A model generated the notes under the pieces. The model was not told the origin of the DNA. It worked only from the letters and a program-made list of their open reading frames with translations, and ran no database searches. A stretch of 64,000 nt of DNA from Streptomyces fuscichromogenes (lineage in GTDB: Bacteria > Actinomycetota > Actinomycetes > Streptomycetales > Streptomycetaceae): assembly GCF_014645815.1 (NCBI RefSeq), contig NZ_BMML01000001.1, forward strand, positions 490,118-554,117. Reading direction: 5' to 3'. The position numbers and the translations under genes are program-made. Positions 25,262-34,507 of this stretch are shown piece by piece (positions within the stretch are counted from its first letter, which is position 1; every line of letters starts with the position of its first letter).

Positions 25262-26485
25262 TTACTTCGGGGTGGCCACGCCACTCTGGACGGACTTCCA
25301 CGCACCGCTGACGACCTTGTAGACGGTCAGCTGCTTGTTCGTGGTGTCGCCGTACTGGTCGAACGCGATCTTGCCGGAGATGCCGTCGAAGGAGGTGCTC
25401 TGGACGGCGCTGACGATCTGGGAGCGGGCGTCGGTGGGGATCTTGCCGTCCTTCACGACGGTGCCGACGGCCTTGATGATCGCGGTGGTGGCGTCGTAGG
25501 AGTACGAGCCGTAGGTGCCGTAGTCACCGGGGTACTTCTTGGCCTTGTAGGTGGCCACGAAGTCCTTGGCGGCGGGCAGGGTGTCGACCGGGACACCGAT
25601 CGACGTCACCAGGTCGCCCTCGGACGCCGTGCCGGCCGTCTTGATGTAGGTCGGGGTGAACATGCCGTCGCCGCCGAACAGCGGGATCTTGGCGCCGGCG
25701 TCCTTGAGCTGCTTGGTCAGCACCTCGGACTCGTCGTACTGGCCGCCGTAGTACAGGATGTCGGCGCCCGAGGCCTTGATCTTCGTGACCAGGGTCGAGA
25801 AGTCGCGGTCACCGGTGTTGACGTGGTCGCTGCCGATGACCTTGCCGCCCTGCTTGACGAACTGCTCCGAGAAGATCTTCGACAGACCCGCGCCGTAGGT
25901 CTGCTTGTCGTCGACGACGAAGGCCTTCTTCTTCTTGGCGACGTTGTAGGCGTAGTCCGCCGCGTAGGCGCCCTGGAGGGCGTCGGTGGTCGCGGTGCGG
26001 AAGTACGTCTTGAACGGGCGGGACGGGCTGGTCTGCCAGTTCTTGCCCATCGTCAGCTCGGGGTTGGTGTTGGACGGGGAGATCTCCACCAGGTTGGCGG
26101 TGGCGAAGACCTGCTGCATCTGCGTGGCCACACCGGAGTTGAGCGGGCCGACGACGCCGAGCACGGTCTTGTCCGAGACGAGCTGGGTGGCGTTCTGCTG
26201 GCCGGTGGCCGGAACCGCCTTGTCGTCCAGCGCCTTGATCTTGAAGGTGACGCCGGGGACCGTCTTGTTCTTGTTGGCGTCGTCCACGGCGATCTGGGCA
26301 CCGTACTGGATGCCGAGACCCGTGGCGGAGTTGGCGCCGGTCAGCGGGGCGTCGACGCCGATCGTGACCGTCACGTTGCCGCTGTCGCTGCTCTTGCTGC
26401 CGTTGTCGCGGGAGCCGCAGGCGGTCAGGGTCAGGGCTCCGGTGGTCAGAACGGAGGTAAGAATCACCAGAGAACGCTGTCGCAC
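25262..26485 (-). CDS. livK: Branched-chain amino acid ABC importer, substrate-binding lipoprotein LivK
   Basis: 407 residues from GTG 26485, with GGAAAGGA as ribosome-binding site. A signal peptide (MRQRSLVILTSVLTTGAL) ends in the lipobox LTAC, so the mature protein is lipid-anchored outside the membrane. The body is a periplasmic-binding type 1 fold of the Leu/Ile/Val family: VTIGVDAPLTGANSATG, VVGPLNSGVATQMQQVF, LYYGGQYDESEVLTKQL, and a SYDATTAIIKAV hinge region. It is the first gene of the livKHMGF unit; a 111-base gap before livH may allow higher expression of this gene. Confidence 0.95.
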   Translation of the reverse strand: MRQRSLVILTSVLTTGALTLTACGSRDNGSKSSDSGNVTVTIGVDAPLTGANSATGLGIQYGAQIAVDDANKNKTVPGVTFKIKALDDKAVPATGQQNATQLVSDKTVLGVVGPLNSGVATQMQQVFATANLVEISPSNTNPELTMGKNWQTSPSRPFKTYFRTATTDALQGAYAADYAYNVAKKKKAFVVDDKQTYGAGLSKIFSEQFVKQGGKVIGSDHVNTGDRDFSTLVTKIKASGADILYYGGQYDESEVLTKQLKDAGAKIPLFGGDGMFTPTYIKTAGTASEGDLVTSIGVPVDTLPAAKDFVATYKAKKYPGDYGTYGSYSYDATTAIIKAVGTVVKDGKIPTDARSQIVSAVQSTSFDGISGKIAFDQYGDTTNKQLTVYKVVSGAWKSVQSGVATPK

Positions 26486-27069
26486 AATCGATCCTTTCCG
26501 TGGGCAGTGCGCCCCCTTGCAGGGAACGACGAGTGCCGCGCCGGTACCGAACTCCCCATGGAGCGGTGACTGGCCGTGACTCTAAGCGCGTGCGAGGAAC
26601 GTGGAGGAGTGCTTGACCAAGGCTGTGACGCTCTTGTTATGACACGAGGTAATGCAGAGCGGTACAGCGTGGGTGGAAAGCAGGAATTGAGCCCGATTCG
26701 CACCGTCCGCATTCTGAGAACCCGCAGGACCCGGCGTGATCGGTTCAGGCGTCTCGACGGTTTTGGGCATGACGTGTCACCGTTGCTGTGGGCGACTTCC
26801 GGGGCGGGCGGGCGGCATGGCGTGCCCCGGGAACTGGGGTGAAACAGCGAATGAGGATTACACGCGTATTACGTAGAGTTACACCGAGGGAAGAAAGTCA
26901 AGCCTTCGGAAGTTCTTCGCATTTCCTGACGGTGCGTACGGGGGTGCGGCGGCGCGCGCGGAGGTGCCGTGGGGCGCGCAGGAGCACTGTCCGCCCGCCC
27001 TTCTCTTACCGGGCGCTGACCTCGGCTCGCGGCGCCGAGGCCGTTCGCCCCGCCGGACCGGGGCGCCGC
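26486..27069. other. 584-base intergenic region upstream of livK
   Basis: This is the longest gap without a convincing gene. It must contain the livK promoter (leftward) but I could not fix one. A rightward TTGACC/TATGAC pair at about 26612-26642 has a 19-base spacer and no gene behind it. The base composition between 26570 and 26760 is visibly less GC-rich than elsewhere. Small open frames here lack ribosome-binding sites and coding bias. Confidence 0.5.
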
Positions 27070-27561
27070 TCAGGCGCCGGCGTCCCCGAGGTGGACCTCG
27101 TCGCCGGGGCGCGCGTCACGCAGCAGACAGGTCAGCCGGGCGCTGCACACCCGCCGGCCCTCCTCGTCGCTGATCACGATCTCGTAGGTCGCCGTGGAGC
27201 GCCCCCGGTGGACGGGCGTCGCCACACCGGTGACCAGGCCGGAGCGGGCCCCGCGGTGATGCGTGCAGTTCAGGTCGACGCCCACCGCGATCTTCGAACT
27301 GCCGCCGTGCAGCATCGAACCGACCGAGCCCAGGGTCTCCGCCAGCACCGCGCTGGCACCGCCGTGCAGCAGCCCGTACGGCTGGGTGTTGCCCTCCACC
27401 GGCATGGTGCCGACGACCCGCTCCGCCGAGGCCTCCGTGATCTGCACGCCCATGCGGTTGCCGAGATGGCCCGCCGAGAACAGGGCCTGCAGGTCGACGC
27501 CGAGCGAGGCGTACTCGTCGATGACCTCCTGCGGGAACGTCACGTGCTGCTGCTCGCCCAT
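27070..27561 (-). CDS. PaaI-like hotdog-fold acyl-CoA thioesterase
   Basis: 163 residues from ATG 27561 (MGEQQHVTFPQEVIDEY). Hotdog thioesterase of the PaaI/YdiI group: GTMPVEGNTQPYGLLHGGASAVLAETLGS holds the HGG(A)S motif and the acidic residue that activates water; VGVDLNCTHHRGA follows. It would hydrolyse aromatic or medium-chain acyl-CoA esters. Two palindromic TetR-like sites lie 32-90 bases upstream, so it is probably regulated by a ligand-responsive repressor. No phenylacetate genes are beside it. Confidence 0.85.
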   Translation of the reverse strand: MGEQQHVTFPQEVIDEYASLGVDLQALFSAGHLGNRMGVQITEASAERVVGTMPVEGNTQPYGLLHGGASAVLAETLGSVGSMLHGGSSKIAVGVDLNCTHHRGARSGLVTGVATPVHRGRSTATYEIVISDEEGRRVCSARLTCLLRDARPGDEVHLGDAGA

Positions 27562-27592
27562 GGGCCGGCTCCGTTCGTCGTACGGCTGCTCG

Positions 27593-27651
27593 ACTGAGCA
27601 AACGCTCAGTCGGCAGCCGATTCTTCCAGACGCACTGAGCGGGCGCTCAGA
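27593..27651 (-). promoter_or_regulatory. Tandem palindromic operators upstream of the thioesterase
   Basis: Site 1, 27593-27610, reads ACTGAGCAAACGCTCAGT; site 2, 27634-27651, reads ACTGAGCGGGCGCTCAGA. Each has seven-base arms ACTGAGC/GCTCAGT around a four-base centre; site 2 has one mismatch. Their centres are 41 bases apart (about four helical turns). Site 2 overlaps the stop codon of the upstream oxidoreductase gene. The form is that of a TetR-family operator. Confidence 0.6.
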
Positions 27652-29941
27652 CGGCGGCCCTCGGGTGCGGCACACCGGCCTCCAGCCGGATCACCACGGA
27701 CTTGCTGGCCGGGGTGTTGCTGGTGTCCGCGGTGGCGTCGAGCGGCACCAGCACATTGGTCTCCGGGTAGTAAGCGGCCGCGCAGCCCGGGGCGGTCGGG
27801 TAGTGCACCACCCGGAAGCCCGGTGCCCGGCGTTCCACACCGTCCTTCCACTCGCCGACCAGGTCCACGTACGACCCGTCGGCGACGCCCAGCCGCCGTG
27901 CGTCCTCGGGGTTCACCAGGACCACCCGGCGCCCGTTCTTGATGCCCCGGTAGCGGTCGTCCAGGCCGTAGATCGTGGTGTTGTACTGGTCGTGCGAGCG
28001 CAGCGTCTGCAACAGCAGCCGGCCCTCGGGCAGTTCGGGGTACTCGACCGGGGCCGCGGTGAAGTTCGCCTTGCCGGTGGCCGTCGGGAACCGGCGCTCG
28101 TCGCGCGGGGCGTGCGGGAGCGCGAAGCCGCCCGGGTGCGCCACGCGCGCGTTGAAGTCGTCGAAGCCGGGGATCACCCGCGCTATCCGGTCCCGGACCG
28201 TCGCGTAGTCCTTCTCGAACTCCTCCCACGGCGTACGGCTGTCCGCACCGAGCACCCGGCGGGCCAGCCGGCACACGATCGCCGGCTCGGACAGCAGGTG
28301 CGCGCTCGCGGGCTCCAGGCGGCCGCGCGAGGCGTGCACCATGCCCATGGAGTCCTCGACGGTCACGAACTGCTCGCCGCTGCTCTGGAGATCGCGCTCG
28401 GTGCGGCCGAGCGTCGGCAGGATCAGGGCACGGGCACCCGTGACCACGTGCGAGCGGTTGAGCTTGGTCGACACGTGCACGGTCAGCCGCGCGCGGCGCA
28501 CGGCGGCCTCGGTGACGTTCGTGTCGGGGGTGGCCCCGACGAAGTTGCCGCCCATCGCGAAGAAGACCTTCGCCTCACCGTCGCGCAGCGCCTCGATGGC
28601 CCGGACCACGTCGAAGCCGTGCTCACGCGGGGGCGCGAAACCGAACTCCGCCTCCAGGGCGTCCAGGAAGGCCGGCGCGGGCCGCTCGAAGATGCCCATC
28701 GTGCGGTCGCCCTGCACGTTCGAGTGGCCGCGCACCGGGCAGACACCGGCGCCGGTGCGGCCGATGTTGCCGCGCAGCAGCAGGAAGTTGACGACCTCGC
28801 GGATGGTCGGCACCGAGTGCTTGTGCTGGGTGAGCCCCATGGCCCAGCAGACGATGGTGCGCTCCGAGGCGAGCACCATGCCCAGCGCCTGTTCGATCTC
28901 CGCGCGGGTGAGGCCGGTGGCGGCGAGCGTCTCGTCCCAGTCGGCGGCGCGGGCGGCCTTCGCGAACTCCTCGTACCCGTGGGTGTGCTCGCGCACGAAC
29001 TCCTCGTCGACCGCGCCTTCGGTCTCGAGGACGAGCTTGTTGAGGAGCCGGAACAGGGCCTGGTCGCCGCCGATGCGGATCTGCAGGAACAGATCGGTCA
29101 GCGCGGCGCCCCTGAGCATGCCCTGGGGCGTCTGCGGGTTCTTGAACCGCTCCAGGCCGGCTTCCGGGAGCGGGTTGACGCTGATGATCCTCGCGCCGTT
29201 GGCCTTCGCCTTCTCCAGGGCGGAGAGCATCCGGGGATGGTTGGTCCCCGGGTTCTGCCCGGCGACGATGATCAGGTCCGCCTTGTACAGGTCCTCAAGG
29301 TGGACGCTGCCCTTGCCGATGCCGATCGTCTCGGTCAGCGCCGAGCCGGAGGACTCGTGGCACATGTTGGAGCAGTCCGGCAGGTTGTTGGTGCCCAGCT
29401 CGCGCGCGAACAGCTGGTACAGGAACGCGGCCTCGTTGCTGGTCCGCCCCGAGGTGTAGAAGACCGCCTCGTCGGGGGAGGAGAGGGCCTCGATCTCCTC
29501 GCCGATGATGTCGAAGGCGCGCTCCCAGCTCACCGGCTCGTAGTGCTCGGCGCCCTCGGCGAGATACATGGGGTGGGTGAGCCGCCCCTGCTGGCCCAGC
29601 CAGTAACCGCTGCGGTGGTGCAGGTCGGCCACGGAGTGCGCCGCGAAGAACTCCGGCGTCACGCGGCGGAGGGTGGCCTCCTCGGCGACCGCCTTGGCGC
29701 CGTTCTCGCAGAACTCGGCCGCGTGCCGGTGGTCGGGCTCCGGCCAGGCGCAGCCGGGGCAGTCGAAGCCGTCCTTCTGGTTGACGCGGAGCAGCGTCAG
29801 CGCGGTGCGCTTCAGGCCCATCTGCTGCTGGGCGATGCGCAGCGTGTGCCCGATGGCGGGCAGCCCCGCGGCCGCGTGCTTCGGCTCCGCGACCTGCGGC
29901 GCGTCCTGGACCGGATCCCCCTTGGGCGGCTTCGTCGCCAT
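27647..29941 (-). CDS. Molybdopterin oxidoreductase, FdhF/YdeP family alpha subunit
   Basis: 764 residues from ATG 29941 (MATKPPKGDPVQDAPQ). Member of the DMSO-reductase superfamily close to YdeP and formate dehydrogenase H. It has the N-terminal CPGCAWPEPDHRHAAEFCENG segment of the YdeP group, YTSGRTSNEAAFLYQLFAR, SNMCHESSGSALTETIGIGKG, GQNPGTNHPRM and the C-terminal molydopterin dinucleotide-binding domain (LLQTLRSHDQYNTTIYG...). The four-cysteine Fe-S pattern of FdhF is not complete, as in YdeP, and no selenocysteine TGA is needed. The substrate is unknown. Its 241-base upstream region is shared with polA (divergent). Confidence 0.87.
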   Translation of the reverse strand: MATKPPKGDPVQDAPQVAEPKHAAAGLPAIGHTLRIAQQQMGLKRTALTLLRVNQKDGFDCPGCAWPEPDHRHAAEFCENGAKAVAEEATLRRVTPEFFAAHSVADLHHRSGYWLGQQGRLTHPMYLAEGAEHYEPVSWERAFDIIGEEIEALSSPDEAVFYTSGRTSNEAAFLYQLFARELGTNNLPDCSNMCHESSGSALTETIGIGKGSVHLEDLYKADLIIVAGQNPGTNHPRMLSALEKAKANGARIISVNPLPEAGLERFKNPQTPQGMLRGAALTDLFLQIRIGGDQALFRLLNKLVLETEGAVDEEFVREHTHGYEEFAKAARAADWDETLAATGLTRAEIEQALGMVLASERTIVCWAMGLTQHKHSVPTIREVVNFLLLRGNIGRTGAGVCPVRGHSNVQGDRTMGIFERPAPAFLDALEAEFGFAPPREHGFDVVRAIEALRDGEAKVFFAMGGNFVGATPDTNVTEAAVRRARLTVHVSTKLNRSHVVTGARALILPTLGRTERDLQSSGEQFVTVEDSMGMVHASRGRLEPASAHLLSEPAIVCRLARRVLGADSRTPWEEFEKDYATVRDRIARVIPGFDDFNARVAHPGGFALPHAPRDERRFPTATGKANFTAAPVEYPELPEGRLLLQTLRSHDQYNTTIYGLDDRYRGIKNGRRVVLVNPEDARRLGVADGSYVDLVGEWKDGVERRAPGFRVVHYPTAPGCAAAYYPETNVLVPLDATADTSNTPASKSVVIRLEAGVPHPRAAV

Positions 29942-30182
29942 CGCATGCTCTCCCTCTGCACCGGCACCTCTGCGCTGGACACCAGATCCTCGCACGCGGG
30001 ACCGACACCGATCGAGCACGGTGCGCCGAGCGAGACGCAGCCCACGTCCGACGGCGCCGGGCGGGACGGAACCCGTGCGTGACGGCGCCGGGCGGAACGG
30101 AACCGGTACCCGACGGCTCCGAGCTCACCGCGACCCGGGCTGTCGGCCCTCGCTGTCAGTGCGGCGTGGCAGGATCGGGGTC

Positions 30183-32912
30183 GTGGCAGAGACAGCATCG
30201 AAGCAGACCGACAAGACCCCCGGCGGTACCCGTCCCCGGCTGATGCTCATGGACGGGCACTCGCTGGCCTACCGCGCGTTCTTCGCGCTGCCCGCGGAGA
30301 ACTTCACCACCGCGACGGGCCAGCCGACGAACGCGATCTACGGCTTCGCGTCGATGCTGGCCAACATCCTGCGCGACGAGGCGCCCACGCACTTCGCGGT
30401 GGCGTTCGACGTCTCCCGCAAGACCTGGCGCTCGGCGGAGTTCGCCGAGTACAAGGCGAACCGCTCCAAGACCCCGGACGAGTTCAAGGGCCAGGTCGAG
30501 CTGATCGGCGAGCTGCTCGACGCCATGCACGCGCAGCGCTTCGCCGTCGACGGCTTCGAGGCCGACGACATCATCGCCACCCTCGCCACCCAGGCCGAGG
30601 CCGCGGGCTTCGACGTCCTGATCGTCACCGGCGACCGCGACTCCTTCCAGCTGGTCACCGAGCACACCACGGTCATCTACCCGACGAAGGGCATCTCCGA
30701 GGTGACCAGGTTCACCCCGGAGAAGGTCTTCGAGAAGTACGGCCTGACGCCCGCCCAGTACCCCGACTTCGCGGCCCTGCGCGGTGACCCGTCCGACAAC
30801 CTCCCCGGCATCCCCGGCGTCGGCGAGAAGACCGCCGCGAAGTGGATCAACCAGTTCGGCTCCTTCGCCGAGCTGGTGGAGCGCGTCGACGAGGTCAAGG
30901 GCAAGGCCGGCCAGAACCTCCGCGACCACCTGGAGGCGGTCAAGCTCAACCGCCGGCTCACCGAGCTGGAGCGGGCCGTGGAGCTGCCGAGGACGGTCGC
31001 CGACCTGGAGCGCGCGCCGTACGACCGCAAGACCGTCGCGATGATCCTGGACACCCTGGAGATCCGTAACCCGTCGCTGCGCGAGCGGCTCTACGCCGTC
31101 GACCCCGGCGCCGAGGAGGCCGAGTCCACGCCGGTCACCGAGGCGGGCGTGGAGGTCGACGCCACGGTCCTGGGCACCGGCGAGCTGGCCGGCTGGCTCG
31201 CCGGGCACGGCACGGAGCAGCCGCTGGGCGTCGCCACCGTCGACACCTGGGCGCTCGGCACCGGTTCGGTCGCCGAGGTGGCCCTCGCCACGGCCGACGG
31301 CCCGGCCGCCTGGTTCGACCCGGCCGAGCTGGACGAGGCCGACGAGAACGCGTGGGCGGCCTGGCTCGCCGACGCCGCCCGGCCCAAGGTGTTCCACAAC
31401 GTCAAGGGCGCCCTGCGGGTCTTCGCCGAGCACGGCTGGACCATCGAGGGTGTGACCATGGACACCGCGCTCGCCGCGTACCTGGTCAAGCCCGGCCGCC
31501 GCTCCTTCGACCTGGACGCGCTGTCCATGGAGTACCTGCACCGCGAGCTGGCCCCCGCCGCCGCGGCCGACGGCCAGCTGGCGTTCGGCGCGGACGACGG
31601 CGCCGAGGCCGAGGCGCTGATGGTCCAGGCCCGCGCGATCCTCGACCTCGGCGAGGCCTTCGAGGAGCGGCTCCAGGAGGTCGGCGCCGCGGACCTGCTC
31701 CGTGACATGGAGCTGCCCACCTCCGTCCTGCTCGCCCGGATGGAGCGGCACGGCATCGCGGCCGACCGCGCCCACCTGGAGGCGATGGAGCAGATGTTCG
31801 CGGGCGCGGTGCAGCAGGCCGTGAAGGAGGCGCACGCGGCGGCCGGCCACGAGTTCAACCTGGGCTCGCCCAAGCAGCTCCAGGAGGTCCTCTTCGGCGA
31901 GCTGGCGCTGCCGAAGACGAAGAAGACCAAGACCGGCTACACCACCGACGCCGACGCGCTCGCCTGGCTGGCCGGCCAGACCGAGAACGAACTGCCGGTG
32001 ATCATGCTCCGGCACCGCGAGCAGGCCAAGCTGAGGGTCACGGTCGAGGGCCTGATCAAGACCGTCGCCGCCGACGGCCGTATCCACACCACCTTCAACC
32101 AGACCGTCGCCGCGACCGGCCGGCTCTCTTCCACCGACCCGAACCTCCAGAACATCCCGGTCCGCACCGACGAGGGCCGGGCGATCCGGCGGGGCTTCGT
32201 CGTCGGCGAGGGCTTCGAGTCGCTCATGACCGCGGACTACAGCCAGATCGAACTGCGCGTGATGGCCCACCTCTCCGAGGACGAGGGGCTCATCGAGGCG
32301 TTCACCTCCGGGGAGGACCTGCACAACACGGTCGCCTCCCAGGTGTTCGACGTGGACCGCTCGGCCGTCGACGCGGAGATGCGCCGCAAGATCAAGGCGA
32401 TGTCGTACGGCCTGGCGTACGGGCTGTCGGCGTTCGGCCTCTCCCAGCAGCTGAACATCGACGCGGGCGAGGCCCGGGCCCTGATGGACACGTACTTCGA
32501 GCGTTTCGGCGGGGTCCGCGACTACCTGCGCCGGGTGGTCGAAGAGGCGCGTGCCACGGGCTACACGGCGACGCTCTTCGGCCGCCGCCGCTACCTCCCC
32601 GACCTCAACAGCGACAACCGCCAGCGCCGGGAGGCGGCCGAGCGGATGGCGCTGAACGCGCCCATCCAGGGCACGGCGGCGGACATCGTCAAGATCGCCA
32701 TGCTGCGGGTGGACGGCGCGCTCCGGGAGGCGGAGCTGAAGTCCCGCATGCTCCTCCAGGTCCACGACGAAATCGTCCTGGAGATCGCTCCCGGCGAGCG
32801 GGACCGGGTCGAATCCGTCCTCCGCGACCAGATGTCCGACGCGGTCCACCTCAGGGCGCCCCTGGACGTCTCGGTGGGCGTGGGCCCGGACTGGGAATCA
32901 GCAGCACACTGA
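30183..32912 (+). CDS. polA: DNA polymerase I
   Basis: 909 residues from GTG 30183. The 5'-3' exonuclease domain (LMLMDGHSLAYRAFFAL, DGFEADDIIATLA, VTGDRDSFQL, GVGEKTAAKWI) covers residues 1-300. The 3'-5' exonuclease-like domain (about 330-510) has lost its metal-binding acidic residues: the DxE motif is VDTWALG and the later Asp positions are replaced. Proofreading should be absent, as in other actinobacteria. The polymerase domain is intact: motif A TADYSQIELRVMAH, motif B RRKIKAMSYGLAYGLS, motif C QVHDEIVLE. It acts in Okazaki fragment maturation and excision repair. A CAGGAT -10-like box sits about 10 bases before the start. Confidence 0.97.
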   Translation: MAETASKQTDKTPGGTRPRLMLMDGHSLAYRAFFALPAENFTTATGQPTNAIYGFASMLANILRDEAPTHFAVAFDVSRKTWRSAEFAEYKANRSKTPDEFKGQVELIGELLDAMHAQRFAVDGFEADDIIATLATQAEAAGFDVLIVTGDRDSFQLVTEHTTVIYPTKGISEVTRFTPEKVFEKYGLTPAQYPDFAALRGDPSDNLPGIPGVGEKTAAKWINQFGSFAELVERVDEVKGKAGQNLRDHLEAVKLNRRLTELERAVELPRTVADLERAPYDRKTVAMILDTLEIRNPSLRERLYAVDPGAEEAESTPVTEAGVEVDATVLGTGELAGWLAGHGTEQPLGVATVDTWALGTGSVAEVALATADGPAAWFDPAELDEADENAWAAWLADAARPKVFHNVKGALRVFAEHGWTIEGVTMDTALAAYLVKPGRRSFDLDALSMEYLHRELAPAAAADGQLAFGADDGAEAEALMVQARAILDLGEAFEERLQEVGAADLLRDMELPTSVLLARMERHGIAADRAHLEAMEQMFAGAVQQAVKEAHAAAGHEFNLGSPKQLQEVLFGELALPKTKKTKTGYTTDADALAWLAGQTENELPVIMLRHREQAKLRVTVEGLIKTVAADGRIHTTFNQTVAATGRLSSTDPNLQNIPVRTDEGRAIRRGFVVGEGFESLMTADYSQIELRVMAHLSEDEGLIEAFTSGEDLHNTVASQVFDVDRSAVDAEMRRKIKAMSYGLAYGLSAFGLSQQLNIDAGEARALMDTYFERFGGVRDYLRRVVEEARATGYTATLFGRRRYLPDLNSDNRQRREAAERMALNAPIQGTAADIVKIAMLRVDGALREAELKSRMLLQVHDEIVLEIAPGERDRVESVLRDQMSDAVHLRAPLDVSVGVGPDWESAAH

Positions 32913-32930
32913 CGCCTCCGGCGAGAGCCG

Positions 32931-33115
32931 ACAGGGGGCGCGCTTCCGACGAGGTCTACAGGGGGGCGCTGCCGACGAGGCCGGCAAGGGGGCGCCGCTC
33001 CGCAACTCCGGCGGGGCGGCGCCTTCCCGCTTTCCGGTGCTCTCTCCTCCTTTGTCCTCTCCTCCTTCGTCCTCCCGTCCTTCGTCCTCCCGTTCTCCTT
33101 TCTTCGCCGCCCCCC
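32931..33115. repeat. Low-complexity gap after polA with imperfect tandem repeats
   Basis: From 32931 there are two to three imperfect copies of a 27-28-base unit beginning CAGGGGGGCGC..CCGACGAGG. From 33037 to about 33115 the plus strand is almost pure pyrimidine, made of CTCC-TTCGTCCTC units. I see no gene between polA and 33355. Confidence 0.6.
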
Positions 33116-33354
33116 TTTTTCTCCGCCGCAACGGTGCTCGGCCACGACGATGGTTTCCGGCGGTGCCGAACTCACGGGACGCACCTGTTTCGGCACCGCC
33201 GGGAAGCGGCGTTGCGGCGGAGAAGAAGAAGGGCGGCGGAGCGAAGGGGCCGCGGAGCGCAGGGGGTGCGGCGGTGCAAGCAGGGGGGCTGGTCCGTCAC
33301 TCGCGTGGACCCCGCCAGAACGCCGCGGCCTCCGCCACCGGCAAGGATGCGGCC

Positions 33355-33732
33355 ATGGGTATACGTATGGTTCACCGCCGGACGCCCCAGAGCAGGCCTC
33401 CGGCCAAGGCCCGTTCCGCCTCCGCCTCCGCTCAGGTCACGGCGTCCCCGTCGGCCCCGGCCCTGGCGGCCGGCGCCAGCTCCGCCCGCATCCCCGCCGA
33501 CCTCGCCGTCACCGTGCGCCGGGCCGCCGCCCGGCTCCGGCGCAGGCTCCGCGCCCGCCCCGACCCGCGCCAGTGGTTCGACCTCGCCCGCGGCTACCTC
33601 GCCCTGCTCCTCACCGCGCTTCCCGGCCCCCGCCGCCCCCGGACCATGACCGTGTTCGTGGCGAGCCTCACCGAACGGCGGACGGACTCCGCCGCACGCC
33701 GTCGGTCACCGGAGCCGGACGCCACACCCTGA
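33355..33732 (+). CDS. Small basic hypothetical protein
   Basis: 125 residues from ATG 33355 (MGIRMVHRRTPQSRPPAKAR), 442 bases after polA. An Ala/Ser/Pro-rich N-terminal half is followed by an Arg-rich helix (VRRAAARLRRRLRARPDPRQWF), a short hydrophobic stretch (LARGYLALLLTALP) and MTVFVASLTERR. No family is recognised. It may be a short membrane-peripheral protein. Its end overlaps the converging DUF4184 gene by 65 bases, which lowers confidence, though the final segment looks like real coding sequence. Confidence 0.45.
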   Translation: MGIRMVHRRTPQSRPPAKARSASASAQVTASPSAPALAAGASSARIPADLAVTVRRAAARLRRRLRARPDPRQWFDLARGYLALLLTALPGPRRPRTMTVFVASLTERRTDSAARRRSPEPDATP

Positions 33733-34507
33733 CCGCCACGGCGTACCCCACCACCCCGAGCAGCAGCCCCGCGCCCGCTCCGAAGAGCACCGTGGGCAGT
33801 AGTTGCCAGGGCTTCGCCGCAGCGCCCCAGTACTCCCACCACCGCACCGCCCGCTGCACCGCCGCGAGCAGGGCGCAGCCGGTGATGCCGGCGCCGGCCC
33901 GCCACCGATCCCGTACCGAGAGCCGCGGCACCCCCACCGGCTCCCCGGCCGGCGCCCGCCGTACCGCGCGGGCCGCGAACACGGCGAGCACCGTCGCGCC
34001 CACCACCGAACTGCCGTACTGGAGCAGGGTGTAGAGCGGCATGCCCGCGATGTCCCGGCCGATCGCCGGGATCAGCCGTGTCCCCCAGCGGTCGTGGTGG
34101 GTGAACGCGTCCCAGACGACGTGCGTGAGCGCGCCGAGCACGGCGGAGACGTACCACCACCCGGCCACGGGGAGCCCGCCACGCGCGCGTGGCGCCCCAC
34201 AGCGCAGCAGCGCGGACAGCCGTCCCTGCCGGGCCCGTGGCACGAGGGCCACGAGCGGTTCACGTACCAGCACCCACAGCGCCACCAGCGCCCAGGAGAA
34301 GAGCACGTCGACCGTGAACACACCGGCGAAGGAGTGCGTGAACCCGCCGAACTCCATCGCGCCCGGCACCGCGCCGGCCGCGTAGTAGGTGAGGTCGGGG
34401 GAGAAGGACCCCGCGACGAGCACCGCCGGGACCAGCCGCCCCCGCCCGGTCCCGTCACCGCGCACGGCGGGCAGCACGGCGGCGGCGTGGCTGAGAGTGA
34501 ACGGCAC
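33668..34507 (-). CDS. DUF4184 integral membrane protein
   Basis: 279 residues from GTG 34507 (VPFTLSHAAAVLPAVRGDG), preceded by GGGGGG. Family features: the N-terminal PFTLSHAAAVLP, SFSPDLTYYA, GGFTHSFAGVFTVDVLFSW and TTHVVWDAFTHHDRWG-type histidine/aspartate-rich motifs, between about six hydrophobic segments. The His/Asp pattern resembles membrane-bound metal-dependent hydrolases (YdjM type), but no activity is known. Monocistronic and divergent from the transglycosylase gene. Confidence 0.8.
   Translation of the reverse strand: MPFTLSHAAAVLPAVRGDGTGRGRLVPAVLVAGSFSPDLTYYAAGAVPGAMEFGGFTHSFAGVFTVDVLFSWALVALWVLVREPLVALVPRARQGRLSALLRCGAPRARGGLPVAGWWYVSAVLGALTHVVWDAFTHHDRWGTRLIPAIGRDIAGMPLYTLLQYGSSVVGATVLAVFAARAVRRAPAGEPVGVPRLSVRDRWRAGAGITGCALLAAVQRAVRWWEYWGAAAKPWQLLPTVLFGAGAGLLLGVVGYAVAVRVWRPAPVTDGVRRSPSAVR

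Noticed and set aside
26576..26842. 88-codon plus-strand frame in the livK upstream gap
   Set aside because: No ribosome-binding site, no coding bias and no recognisable motif.
32591..33196. Lys/Glu-rich minus-strand frame after polA (RTKEERTKEER)
   Set aside because: It arises from the pyrimidine repeat and overlaps the end of polA; no start signal.
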